This document shows, piece after piece, positions 1-8,011 of a stretch of DNA of 32,940 nt. Source of the stretch: a virus. The stretch is taken from the IMG/VR virus record IMGVR_UViG_3300043773_002058, positions 1 through 32,940 of that record. One strand, given 5' to 3'. Both the position numbers and the translations under genes were made by a program. Within the stretch, counting starts at the first letter, position 1. Each line of letters begins with the position of its first letter. The notes under the pieces are model-generated. The model ran no database searches. It was not told the origin of the DNA and worked only from the letters and a program-made list of their open reading frames with translations.

Positions 1-710
1 CCGTCACCAATTCGGGAAGCTCGACAGCAGCTATCCTTGATTTCACGATCCCCCAAGGGGCAACCGGAGCAACGGGTCCACAGGGAGCGACAGGCGCGAC
101 TGGACCAACTGGACCAACTGGACCAACTGGACCACAAGGGGCAAAAGGGGACACAGGCGCAACCGGTGCGACAGGCCCACAAGGTCCAGCAGGGCCAAAT
201 TCCGTATCGAACACGACGACAACGACACTTGTTGGAATTCTGACAGGGAACAATGGATCGGTAGCGGTTGCAAGTCTCGGTACGGGCATCACCTTTCAGT
301 CTAACACGCTTGGGCTTTCCGGTGTTGTTTTTACGTCTACCGATCAGTCGATCCAAGGCGTGAAAACATTCTCAGACACTTTAGATTTGGCGGTTGAGAC
401 ATTAGCAGATGCCGCACAGATAGCCGTCAACGCAGCATCTTCAAACAAATTCCATGTTGTCATTGCCGGAAACAGAACGATCCAAAACCCCACCAATGAA
501 GTAGATGGAAGGGTTTTGATTTTCCGCATTCAGCAAGATCAAAATGGAGGCAGGTCGATTACTTGGGATTCGAAATATCGATTCCGAGGCGACTTAGCGG
601 TAAGCAACGTAACGCTCTCGACGACTGGAAATACAATCGATCGAATTGCATTCGAATATGTTGCAGGTGACGATCGGTGGGACTGCATTTCATTTATCAA
701 GGGCAGTTAA
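1..710 (+). CDS. Collagen-like tail fibre protein, 5' end missing
   Basis: The frame is open from base 3, so the start lies outside the window; the stop is TAA at 708-710. The visible part has about 235 residues. An N-terminal stretch of the type 'ILDFTIPQG' leads into Gly-X-Y triplets (about residues 19-68 of the visible part), rich in GPT, GAT and GPQ. A Thr-rich stretch and a non-repetitive C-terminal domain of about 150 residues follow. This arrangement is known from phage tail fibres, where collagen-like repeats form trimeric shafts and the C-terminus folds into a tip. I infer a fibre or receptor-binding role. The next gene starts 1 base after the stop, so the two are probably co-transcribed. 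A collagen-like tail accessory protein is the main alternative. Confidence 0.75.
   Translation, partial: VTNSGSSTAAILDFTIPQGATGATGPQGATGATGPTGPTGPTGPQGAKGDTGATGATGPQGPAGPNSVSNTTTTTLVGILTGNNGSVAVASLGTGITFQSNTLGLSGVVFTSTDQSIQGVKTFSDTLDLAVETLADAAQIAVNAASSNKFHVVIAGNRTIQNPTNEVDGRVLIFRIQQDQNGGRSITWDSKYRFRGDLAVSNVTLSTTGNTIDRIAFEYVAGDDRWDCISFIKGS
100..135 (+). repeat. Four tandem copies of a 9-bp unit coding for Thr-Gly-Pro
   Basis: The unit CTGGACCAA is repeated head to tail four times; the last copy ends in C instead of A. It sits inside the collagen-like region, so gain or loss of a unit keeps the frame and changes shaft length by one triplet. Confidence 0.85.
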
Positions 711-711
711 A

Positions 712-1170
712 ATGCAAATCTCTAGTACCGATCTAAAGCAACTGATTGAATCCGACCAACAAGCAAAGGACCTGTTTGAACAATGTCGGTTTGGTGATTG
801 CGCTATGCGGTGTTCAGAGATAGCCCCAAAGGTTTACAAACACTTACCGCTATCGCAGATCGGAATCATAGCTGTCTACAAAAACGATTTAACACTGGCG
901 GACCAGGTTCTAGCGGCTCTTGAAACAGCTTCAAAAGTAAATCGTATAATTGGTGTAATGGTAAGATTTATGGGGCCTGGGAATCAGGAATCATACCCCG
1001 ATTTTGGTGATCCAAGCATTCGGGCTGCATTAACGATTCCGCAACCAAATGGATTAGGTTTAACACCACAGCAAGCAGCACCATTGCTAGCAGCCGGTGA
1101 GCAACCCGACACAATCACAGGCGAAGATATTCAACGAATAGCCGGGAGCGTTCCATGCCAAGTTATGTAA
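712..1170 (+). CDS. Hypothetical phage protein, small, downstream of fibre gene
   Basis: A 152-residue protein. I chose ATG 712 because AAGGG lies 9 bases upstream and the previous stop ends at 710; an in-frame start at 646 would overlap the fibre gene. The N-terminal half is helical with several Cys (FEQCRFGDCAMRC). The C-terminal half has a Pro/Gln/Ala-rich segment (LGLTPQQAAPLLAAGEQPDT) typical of small proteins beside phage tail genes. I recognise no catalytic motif or membrane segment. Its 3' end overlaps the next gene by 16 bases. Function unknown; a fibre-associated or assembly role is inferred from position only. Confidence 0.6.
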   Translation: MQISSTDLKQLIESDQQAKDLFEQCRFGDCAMRCSEIAPKVYKHLPLSQIGIIAVYKNDLTLADQVLAALETASKVNRIIGVMVRFMGPGNQESYPDFGDPSIRAALTIPQPNGLGLTPQQAAPLLAAGEQPDTITGEDIQRIAGSVPCQVM

Positions 1171-1784
1171 CACCAACAACGCCAGCCTATCAGGTTTGGA
1201 TCGCACCGCAAATTGTCGCGAATAACAACGTGGTATTGGGGAGCAATTCCGGTAACACGTTGTTAGATTTGCGAGAAGCCCGTGGCGCTTGGGTCTACTC
1301 ATCGTTAGGCCGTGGCACAGGAACACCGACGCGCCAAGCGGAATTGCAAATCCGACGTTTACCTAATGGGAGTGGAAATTATCCGGCGACGGCATTTGAT
1401 AAAGTTTCATCGGCCCCGACCACCGCAGCCGGTTCGAGTACGTTATCGGCAGCGCTTGCGACTAATTCGGCAACACTCAGTTTGAACACGGCACCTAGCC
1501 CAGCATTTGCGGTTGGAGATAGGGTTTGCGTTTTCAACTCAGCGGGCACAGCGATACAGTTCGGACGTTTAGCCACGTTTACATCAACAACAGCGTGGAC
1601 AGCCGAGGATAATTGGGCGATTGTAAACGCTATTGGTGACACCGTAACGAATCTAGCCGACGTGTTCCAACCGTTTTGGATTCCAGGCCAGGGACAATAC
1701 CGCATAAAGTTTAACAACTACAGCGGTATTAGTTTTATACCATATTGTGCCGTTGATATAGATTACGGGGACACAATACTATAA
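1155..1784 (+). CDS. Hypothetical virion protein, Ala/Thr/Ser-rich
   Basis: A 209-residue protein beginning MPSYVTPTTPAYQVW, with GGGAG 6 bases before the ATG. The composition is rich in small residues (Ala, Thr, Ser, Asn), and alternating hydrophobic stretches suggest beta structure, as in phage tail and fibre-associated proteins. There is no signal peptide, and no Cys pair or enzymatic motif that I can identify. It ends in TAATG shared with the next gene, so translation is probably coupled. It lies between a fibre gene and a LamG-like gene, so a surface or tail-tip structural role is plausible but not shown. Confidence 0.6.
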   Translation: MPSYVTPTTPAYQVWIAPQIVANNNVVLGSNSGNTLLDLREARGAWVYSSLGRGTGTPTRQAELQIRRLPNGSGNYPATAFDKVSSAPTTAAGSSTLSAALATNSATLSLNTAPSPAFAVGDRVCVFNSAGTAIQFGRLATFTSTTAWTAEDNWAIVNAIGDTVTNLADVFQPFWIPGQGQYRIKFNNYSGISFIPYCAVDIDYGDTIL

Positions 1785-2545
1785 TGTTTGCGTTTTACGC
1801 TACAGATTGGGAGGAGTTTAGAAATACAATTATAGCACGTTGGACGGCTAGTTTCACAGGTGCAACAGGCGCAGTTTTGCCCGACCTAACTGGAAATGGG
1901 TATAACATAAATCAAAGCATCGTAGCGGAGTTTAACACTGTGTGGAAAACCGAGGAACAAAACTTAGCGTTTGAACAGACGAGTAACGGACAAAATTCAA
2001 CAACCAGGGCAATTAGCATCCCAGCTAGCAGTGCCCTATCGGCCAGTTTTTGGTTTAAACCAACTCTGTATCAGGGGAGTAATCCAGGGGTTTTTCGTTC
2101 CTCTAGCGGCACGGACACGTTTTTTATAATTCAGGGTGCAACGGGGTTGCCTTGGATAAGGCGAAGCGGCGCGGATATTTTAAAACCTACAAGTGGCACG
2201 GCCTTTAATTTAGGAGAATGGCAACACTGCATTTTTGCAATGGATACGAGGCGGGCGGCCATCTATAAAAACGGGAAAATTATTCATTCGGCAAACCACA
2301 CGACGACAGGGGCAGCGTTTTCCTTCAGCGTCCTATTTCGCCAAGGAAATGAAATAATTCGTGGGTTTTTTGATGACGTGTTTTTTTCTAACCAGTTTAT
2401 AGATACCCAACTATCGCAAAAAATATACGAACAAGGCCGTGGTGGTGGATTGTTAATGCAACCACCGTTGCGGCGTAGTTATTTCGTTCCGGCACTACCT
2501 AGCCCCCGCCGACGTTCAAGCCGTGCGTTAGCATTTCCAGGGTGA
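1784..2545 (+). CDS. LamG/concanavalin-like domain protein (virion adhesin candidate)
   Basis: A 253-residue protein. From about residue 60 to 215 it has the pattern of a LamG-like jelly roll: 'SALSASFWFKP', then 'GEWQHCIFAMD', 'AAIYKNGKII' and 'FFDDVFFSNQFI'. In this family the fold binds glycans or proteins. The Arg/Pro-rich C-terminal tail (about 30 residues) resembles tails seen on other phage LamG proteins. The start overlaps the preceding stop by one base (TAATG). I infer a receptor- or glycan-binding role on the particle; it could instead be a fibre-tip decoration protein. Confidence 0.7.
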   Translation: MFAFYATDWEEFRNTIIARWTASFTGATGAVLPDLTGNGYNINQSIVAEFNTVWKTEEQNLAFEQTSNGQNSTTRAISIPASSALSASFWFKPTLYQGSNPGVFRSSSGTDTFFIIQGATGLPWIRRSGADILKPTSGTAFNLGEWQHCIFAMDTRRAAIYKNGKIIHSANHTTTGAAFSFSVLFRQGNEIIRGFFDDVFFSNQFIDTQLSQKIYEQGRGGGLLMQPPLRRSYFVPALPSPRRRSSRALAFPG

Positions 2546-2546
2546 T

Positions 2547-2903
2547 ATGCCACGCGAAAAAAAGATCAGTTTAGATCAATGGCAAAAAGCGATCCTCGAA
2601 GGGAGTGGGGTATTGTGTGCTGTTGCAAACAAACTCGGAATCAGCCGATTCACAGTGGCAAGGCATCGAGACAAAGATCCGAAAATTGCCGAAATGTTCA
2701 AGGAGGCTTTGGCGATAGCCTCCGATCAAGCAGAAGCAAATATACTGACGGCATTGCAAGGTGGGAACTTGAAGGTTTCAATGTGGTTTCTCGAACGAAA
2801 AGCCAAAGATCGCGGATATGGCAAGGAATTGAAGGTCGAGACTGATTCAAAAATCGCAACGGTACAGGTTGTCTTGCCGGACAATGGGAGAACAAGACCA
2901 TGA
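2547..2903 (+). CDS. Small terminase subunit candidate (helix-turn-helix)
   Basis: A 118-residue protein with an N-terminal helix-turn-helix (about residues 10-45, including '[20 protein letters not shown]'). A helical segment and '[14 protein letters not shown]' follow; that pattern ('WxLERKxxxxYG') recurs in small terminase subunits of many tailed phages. These bind the packaging site and hand DNA to the large subunit. It lies 1.4 kb upstream of the large terminase gene, separated by a collagen-like gene and an unknown gene, which is unusual. It overlaps the next gene by ATGA (2900-2903). A transcriptional regulator is the main alternative. Confidence 0.65.
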   Translation: MPREKKISLDQWQKAILEGSGVLCAVANKLGISRFTVARHRDKDPKIAEMFKEALAIASDQAEANILTALQGGNLKVSMWFLERKAKDRGYGKELKVETDSKIATVQVVLPDNGRTRP

Positions 2904-3475
2904 TTTTTTTAGCAACACAACTTTTGATGGGTGGCAGAGTCGTTGAATTCAGCCAGGCATTACCACAAGCGGGACAGGTTCTCACGATCGCGACAGTAGC
3001 AGGTGGTATCGTCACAACGAATTGGGTCGCACCATCGGGAAGCGTAGGGCCAGCAGGTCCTCAAGGTCCAGCAGGTCCAACCGGTCCACAAGGGCCAGCC
3101 GGCGCACAGGGGCCAGCCGGAGCGACAGGACCACAGGGACCAGCGGGAGCACAGGGAGCCCAAGGACCAGCAGGAAACAGCGTTAGAAGCGGGACGGGTG
3201 TTCCATCGATTAACCTTGGGACGGTTGGTGATTTTTATGTCAACTTAACCACCTACGACTTTTATGGTCCTAAATCTGCAAACGGATGGGGTGATTCGGC
3301 TCCGGGTGTCATGGCACTTAAAGAACCTCTTATGGACTTTATCGCAGGATTTCTCGTGGCTGGTAGCGGTCTTACTAAGACCTATAACGATGATCCCCCG
3401 GTAGGTCAAAGTCAATCAGTTGTGTTTGCTATAGATTCAGGTTGGGTTCAGCCAGGGCCAGGGGTAGGAGCGTAA
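2900..3475 (+). CDS. Collagen-like virion protein
   Basis: A 191-residue protein with about 14 uninterrupted Gly-X-Y triplets (residues 50-92, mostly GPA, GPQ and GAQ). A 49-residue N-terminal head precedes them and a C-terminal domain of about 100 residues follows ('[16 protein letters not shown]'). A segment reading 'G(D)FY(V/I)N..T...YGPK' after a collagen stretch is common in phage fibre and bacterial collagen-like proteins. ATG 2900 has GGGAGA 8 bases upstream and overlaps the small-terminase stop. It is a second collagen-like gene within 3 kb; unlike the first it is short and complete. A fibre or capsid-appended role is likely. Confidence 0.7.
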   Translation: MIFLATQLLMGGRVVEFSQALPQAGQVLTIATVAGGIVTTNWVAPSGSVGPAGPQGPAGPTGPQGPAGAQGPAGATGPQGPAGAQGAQGPAGNSVRSGTGVPSINLGTVGDFYVNLTTYDFYGPKSANGWGDSAPGVMALKEPLMDFIAGFLVAGSGLTKTYNDDPPVGQSQSVVFAIDSGWVQPGPGVGA

Positions 3476-3477
3476 AC

Positions 3478-4326
3478 ATGAATGTGCTAATCGACTTACC
3501 ATTGCCGTCGAGTGCGACTCCAACTGTTGCGATCAGAGGCCCATGGCCGACAGAGAACGCGGTAGAAAACAGTCCGTTCTCGTTGTCCGGATCTAGCAGT
3601 TCCAATGGTCGATTTTCAGCTAGTGTCGGTGAGCTAGCAGCAGGGCTCTATCGCTGCGATGTGACTTTGGCAGGTACTTTGATCGCGATTGGATACATAT
3701 CGACAGCCGGTACCGAAACGAATGTGCGAATGGTCGATGATCCATCGAGTGCGATCGATTACACCGCGCTCGCCGATTCCATCTCGCCAGCGGTGAGTTC
3801 TGCAATACTGTCAACTCTATTGAACAGATTCACGATAAGCGGGACGGTTGGTGAATCCGCCATGATCGCTACCAACGAAATCACGAGAGAGGAACGCATC
3901 ACTCTTGGTCCGATGTATGTAGGGAATTACTACGCCTACACACAAGCCGATTTGTCGCTCTCGATTGGCACGCCAACAACAGCAGCAGATTGCGTAGGCA
4001 GGTTGGTTTGGACAGCAAAAAACCAAATCTCCGATGCGGATTCTGCAATTGTACTGCAAGTGGATTCCGGTTCAGGTTTAGTGAAGCCGACAGGTTTTGC
4101 AACGTCAGGAACGATCGCAGCCATTCCAAACGCGACCGCAGGGCAACCAGCAAGAGCCGCGAAAGTCGATATTCGGGCCATTGCTCAGGCATCGGTCAAT
4201 CCTGGTAGGCTGTATTGGGATTTGCGACGGTACATCGCACAAAACGGACAAACACCAGCCGAAGCGGATTTGCTGGCTACAGGCATCCTCGATCTTTCTC
4301 GACCTGTGAACAGGTCTACATCGTAA
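3478..4326 (+). CDS. Hypothetical virion protein
   Basis: A 282-residue protein. I chose ATG 3478, 2 bases after the preceding stop; an in-frame start at 3442 would overlap by 34 bases. The N-terminal 90 residues look like a beta-rich sandwich ('GLYRCDVTLAGTLIAIGYIS'). The C-terminal half has beta-strand patterns ('CVGRLVWTAKNQISDADSAIVLQV'). It resembles phage proteins that follow fibre genes and carry an immunoglobulin-like fold, but I cannot name a family. There is no enzymatic motif. Stop TAA is at 4324-4326, just before the GTG of the large terminase. A tail or fibre accessory role is inferred from its neighbours. Confidence 0.55.
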   Translation: MNVLIDLPLPSSATPTVAIRGPWPTENAVENSPFSLSGSSSSNGRFSASVGELAAGLYRCDVTLAGTLIAIGYISTAGTETNVRMVDDPSSAIDYTALADSISPAVSSAILSTLLNRFTISGTVGESAMIATNEITREERITLGPMYVGNYYAYTQADLSLSIGTPTTAADCVGRLVWTAKNQISDADSAIVLQVDSGSGLVKPTGFATSGTIAAIPNATAGQPARAAKVDIRAIAQASVNPGRLYWDLRRYIAQNGQTPAEADLLATGILDLSRPVNRSTS

Positions 4327-4327
4327 A

Positions 4328-5794
4328 GTGAGAACCATTGGCCCACAGCCAGGTCCGCAAACACAGTTTTGTTCCTGCCCGGCTGACATAGCGATCTACG
4401 GCGGTAGCGCGGGTGGCGGCAAAACATTTTGTCTTTTGCTCGATGCGACTCGTGGAATCTACGATCCACTTTGGAATCCTGTTCTGTTCCGACGGACATA
4501 TAAGCAAATCACAGCACCCCAGGGACTTTGGGACAAGGCTTGCGAGCTGTATCCGCTGCTCGGCGGTAGGATGCGGCAAGCATCAATGGATTGCGTGTTT
4601 CCATCCGGTGCTCGAATCAGTTTTTCCCACATGGAGCACGAGCAATCTAAGATCCAGTGGCAGGGAACGGAATTGCCTTTCATTGGTTGGGACGAGCTAA
4701 CACACTTTTCAGCGGGGCAGTTTTGGTATCTAGTTTCGCGTATGAGAAGCCTTGGAAAGATCGAGCCGTACATGAGAGGCACATGCAATCCACAACCGGG
4801 TAGTTGGGTTGCTGAATTGCTTGAATGGTGGATAGATCCGATTGCAGGCACACCGATACCAGAACGAGCCGGTGCACTTCGATGGTTTTGTCGAATGCCA
4901 GACGATTCGATCGCTTGGGCAGATAAGCCGGATGAGCTTCCTCCGGTTTCGACTAAACCGATGAGCTTTACATTTGTTCCAGCGACTTTGGCAGACAACC
5001 CCGCGCTGTTGGCAAAAGATCCTTACTACGCTGATCGACTTCGATCGCTTCCACGAGCCGAAAGGGAAAGCCTGCTAGGTGGAAACTGGCTTTCACAAAC
5101 AGGCGGTGTTTTCGATCGAGACTGGTTCAAGACGTATTCGGTCCTACCTGACGGTGCATTGCAATGGATACATGGTGGCGATGTTGTCAACGCGCCGTCG
5201 TCCGCATTGAGAAGGTTCGCAACAATTGATACAGCCGGTACATCGAAAGATCGAGCCGAGAAAGCAGCAGGTAAGCAGCCGTCTTGGTCGGTGTGTTGTA
5301 TATGGGACTACTATCGACCAAGGCACACTCTATTGCTTCGAAACGTGCTTCGCATTCAAGCTGAATGGTCGGAGCTTGAGGATAGATTCCCGAATTTCAT
5401 TGCTGCTAATGAAGTACCCTTGGTAGTCATAGAGAATGCACACTTCGGGCCGGTGATGGCGAAATCGATCAAGGGTCGCAAGGTGATTCTCGTGGGACCG
5501 AAGATCCCAGGGATGGCCGAAAATCATCGAGGGGCGAAACTCGAGCGCGCCGTCGCGAGTGGGTGCATCAATCGCATCGAGGATGGATTGCTACGCATTC
5601 CAGACTACCAACCGCATCATGCCGATTACGCCTGGCTCAAAGCCTGGCTATCAGAGCATCTAGCTTGGCAGGGACTTCCAGATGAAGTTGCCGACCAAAT
5701 TGATAACACGAGTTACGCTTGCTACTACAGCAAACAGATGCAGGCTACGCCGTGGGGTGGTATCATTCAACAAAGTCACGGGAGGACGCGATGA
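4328..5794 (+). CDS. terL: Terminase large subunit
   Basis: A 488-residue packaging motor that uses ATP to pump DNA through the portal and cuts the concatemer. The ATPase half has Walker A 'GGSAGGGKT' (residues 25-33) and Walker B 'FIGWDE' with D122 and E123. The RNase H-like nuclease half has acidic residues consistent with its active site: D301 in 'ATIDTAG', E369 in 'VVIEN' and D459 in 'ADQIDNTSYA'. The start is GTG 4328, two bases after the upstream stop; no other start fits because Walker A lies so close to the N-terminus. No clear ribosome-binding site is seen, so coupling is likely. It overlaps the next gene by ATGA. The portal gene, usually next, lies 10 kb downstream. Confidence 0.93.
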   Translation: MRTIGPQPGPQTQFCSCPADIAIYGGSAGGGKTFCLLLDATRGIYDPLWNPVLFRRTYKQITAPQGLWDKACELYPLLGGRMRQASMDCVFPSGARISFSHMEHEQSKIQWQGTELPFIGWDELTHFSAGQFWYLVSRMRSLGKIEPYMRGTCNPQPGSWVAELLEWWIDPIAGTPIPERAGALRWFCRMPDDSIAWADKPDELPPVSTKPMSFTFVPATLADNPALLAKDPYYADRLRSLPRAERESLLGGNWLSQTGGVFDRDWFKTYSVLPDGALQWIHGGDVVNAPSSALRRFATIDTAGTSKDRAEKAAGKQPSWSVCCIWDYYRPRHTLLLRNVLRIQAEWSELEDRFPNFIAANEVPLVVIENAHFGPVMAKSIKGRKVILVGPKIPGMAENHRGAKLERAVASGCINRIEDGLLRIPDYQPHHADYAWLKAWLSEHLAWQGLPDEVADQIDNTSYACYYSKQMQATPWGGIIQQSHGRTR

Positions 5795-6237
5795 ATCGCA
5801 AGCCAAAAAACCAAGATGCTTTATTGACCGTCAAAGAGGCTGCTACCGAATTGGGGGTTTGCCCAGCTACGGTCCGACGATGGATAGGCGAAAGCCGAAT
5901 AGCTGTTGTCTATTTGCCAGGGCGATTACCGAGGTTAAAAACCAGTACGGTCGAGACGATCAGATTGGAACGAGCCGATAACTCACAACCAGACAGTGTT
6001 GATAATCTGTCCCATGCTGCCGATCCTTTGCTGACTCCGAACCAAGCAGCCGTCATGCTTGGCGTGTCTACCTCGACGGTACGCAATTGGATTGCAGATA
6101 AGTTGATCCCCTACATTCGCTTGCCAGGGGGGTTTTTTCGCATCCGTCAGAGCCGAATCGATGGCTTATTTCGGGAAGTACAGGCGAATAAAACGAACGA
6201 ATTTCGCACAACAAGCGAACAAGCCAAGAGCAAGTAA
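5791..6237 (+). CDS. Double helix-turn-helix (MerR/excisionase-like) protein
   Basis: A 148-residue protein with two copies of the HTH_17/MerR-type winged helix. Copy 1 covers residues 11-60 ('LLTVKEAATELGVCPATVRRW') and copy 2 residues 81-128 ('LLTPNQAAVMLGVSTSTVRNW'). Both end in a basic wing containing 'LPG'. A polar linker joins them and a Lys/Ser-rich tail follows. ATG 5791 overlaps the terL stop and has GGGAGG 5 bases upstream. Excisionases, small regulators and the DNA-binding domain of lambda small terminase (Nu1) all use this fold. Next to terL, a packaging-site recognition role is possible; a transcription regulator of the morphogenesis operon is the alternative. Confidence 0.75.
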   Translation: MNRKPKNQDALLTVKEAATELGVCPATVRRWIGESRIAVVYLPGRLPRLKTSTVETIRLERADNSQPDSVDNLSHAADPLLTPNQAAVMLGVSTSTVRNWIADKLIPYIRLPGGFFRIRQSRIDGLFREVQANKTNEFRTTSEQAKSK

Positions 6238-6256
6238 ACAATCCGTTTTGCCATCG

Positions 6257-6276
6257 ATTGAATTGTTTCGTTCAAT
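6257..6276 (+). other. Short inverted repeat before the protease/scaffold start
   Basis: ATTGAA and TTCAAT are separated by 8 bases in the 45-base gap between two genes, ending 6 bases before ATG 6283. It could form a weak 6-bp hairpin near the ribosome-binding region. The function is unknown and it may be chance. Confidence 0.3.
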
Positions 6277-6282
6277 TTGGGC

Positions 6283-7461
6283 ATGGCAAAGACGTTCCGA
6301 AAAGCAGTTCTCAAATGTGACACCTACCAGTCCGGTGACGGAACTGTGGTTGTCACACCTGAACGGCTCAAACACTGGCAAACGCAATTCCAAAGGCTTT
6401 CGGCAAATCGCTATGCGGTACCGATCCATTGGAACCATGCCGACTTGGACGATCCCGAAAATCTAATTCCGATCGCGGAACAAGAGTATCACGCACGCGC
6501 TACTCGATCAGCACAAAACACGATCGGTCGTATGACTGATTTCAAGGTCGTTTCTGACGGCAACGCCGCAGAGATAACCGTGGAAGTGCTAACGCCATCG
6601 GCTCAAGAAAAGGTCGGTTCCAATGCGGTGTTTGTTTCGCCGGTGATTTTTCCTGAGTTCGCTGACGGTACCGGGCAGACATACGCAGATGTAATCACCT
6701 CGGTCGATCTGGTTGATTATCCAGTCGATCATTCTCAAGGGGAATTCATACCAGCCGAAGCACCTGCCCTGCTTAGTTGTATTCGCATGGGCATTCGCCC
6801 CACTTACTACAAAAGGGTCCTGAGAATGGCAATGGATAATGATGGAGATGGAGATGAATACGGCGGCGGTGATGATATGACACCTGCTACTGATTCAGGT
6901 AACAGTGGTGATTTGGTGAATCAAATCGTTTCGGCTCTTTCCGAAATGGGCATCACATTGCCGGAAGGAACCGACGAATCGAACATCGTCGAGAACTTGA
7001 AAATGGTGCTAGGCAACAGCGGTCAGGGTGCTGCCAACGATCAAACAATGACTGGAACAACAGTCGCGCAGCCTGACATTCAAACTATGTCGCTTGCAAA
7101 CCAATCAAAACTGCATCGCCAGTACGCTGAGAGCTTGTACCATCGCGAGCTTGCTGGCCAGCTTTCCAATCTACGCGACTCAGGGCGAATCACTGACGAC
7201 GAGCACCGCAGCTATACGTCTCTGGTCGCAACGCAACGACTTAGCCTCGATCGATTTTCGAAGCCCAAAACTGGCAAGATCGAGGATTTCATTGCCAGCC
7301 GTCGAAACATTCCGGCAAACACGTTCAAGACGGCCACGAATCGACAGGGGGGCTCCACGCTTCGCCGAATGTCGGTCGCTCCATTACCGACCAATCACGG
7401 TAGCGCGCCGCTTTCCAAGGAGCGAATCGAAGAACTAGCCGCTTTGGTGAACAACACCTAA
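6283..7461 (+). CDS. Putative capsid maturation protease/scaffold (Mu gpI-like)
   Basis: A 392-residue protein. The N-terminal 155 residues carry 'PIHWNHAD' (H52), 'IGRMTDF' and 'DVITSVDLVDYPVD' (S140). This spacing resembles phage prohead proteases, in which a His and a Ser of 'TS..L...P' form the active site; I infer these residues only from position. An acidic 'DNDGDGDEYGGGDD' stretch (about residue 185) and a helical, polar C-terminal half follow, as expected for a scaffold fused to its protease. ATG 6283 is chosen over TTG 6277. It sits just upstream of the decoration and capsid genes, the usual place for this function. Confidence 0.65.
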   Translation: MAKTFRKAVLKCDTYQSGDGTVVVTPERLKHWQTQFQRLSANRYAVPIHWNHADLDDPENLIPIAEQEYHARATRSAQNTIGRMTDFKVVSDGNAAEITVEVLTPSAQEKVGSNAVFVSPVIFPEFADGTGQTYADVITSVDLVDYPVDHSQGEFIPAEAPALLSCIRMGIRPTYYKRVLRMAMDNDGDGDEYGGGDDMTPATDSGNSGDLVNQIVSALSEMGITLPEGTDESNIVENLKMVLGNSGQGAANDQTMTGTTVAQPDIQTMSLANQSKLHRQYAESLYHRELAGQLSNLRDSGRITDDEHRSYTSLVATQRLSLDRFSKPKTGKIEDFIASRRNIPANTFKTATNRQGGSTLRRMSVAPLPTNHGSAPLSKERIEELAALVNNT

Positions 7462-7517
7462 CCGAAGCAAAACAACCAATCCTTCATCACCCTTAGAAAT
7501 CAACTGGAAAACGCAAA

Positions 7518-7952
7518 ATGCCCCCAGGAATTCAAACTCAAGTTGACTCGCTCGTTACCCGTAACGTGCTTTTCGTCAGCGAAGGACGGCCACGAGTAAC
7601 CCTTGTACCACGAGTCCTATCCGGAGCCGCCAGGGATGCGGGGAACACTCCTACTACCACCCTTCGTGGGGGATTGTTGCTCGGAAAGATCACCGCCTCC
7701 GGGAAGCTCAAAGAGTTCGATCCAGCAGCCACGGACGGAAGTCAAAACGTCTATGGTGTGCTGCTCGATGATGTTCGCGTCGTGGACGAGCTCCAACAAA
7801 ATCAAGATCAGCCGCAAGCACGCATCGCGGTGTCAGGCGATGTGAAGGCTTCGACTTTGCTAATCAAAGGTTCGTCCTTGGTTGGCCATGCTTCCGAAAC
7901 CGCAACTCGCACCGCGCTCCGGGCAAAGTTTTTCATTTTCGACGACGAGTAA
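7518..7952 (+). CDS. Head decoration protein (lambda gpD-like)
   Basis: A 144-residue protein matching the head-decoration family (HDPD) pattern: 'TTLRGGLLLGKITASGKLKEFDP', then 'YGVLLDDV', 'ARIAVSGDVKASTLLI' and a C-terminal 'RAKFFIFDDE'. Lambda gpD trimers cap the three-fold sites of the expanded head and stabilise it against DNA pressure. The lambda protein is 110 residues; this one is longer mainly at the N-terminus. It lies directly upstream of the major capsid gene, as in lambda. No clear Shine-Dalgarno sequence precedes ATG 7518; the 56-base upstream gap is A/C-rich and I see no promoter in it. Confidence 0.82.
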   Translation: MPPGIQTQVDSLVTRNVLFVSEGRPRVTLVPRVLSGAARDAGNTPTTTLRGGLLLGKITASGKLKEFDPAATDGSQNVYGVLLDDVRVVDELQQNQDQPQARIAVSGDVKASTLLIKGSSLVGHASETATRTALRAKFFIFDDE

Positions 7953-8011
7953 CGGTCGTCCAAGTTTAGGTTTTCAGTGTCCAAAGTTGGGTGGGACCAA
8001 TCAGGACAACC

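Noticed and set aside
4459-4998. 179-residue frame on the - strand within terL
   Set aside because: Shadow of the terminase frame; Ser/Pro/Cys-rich without domain features.
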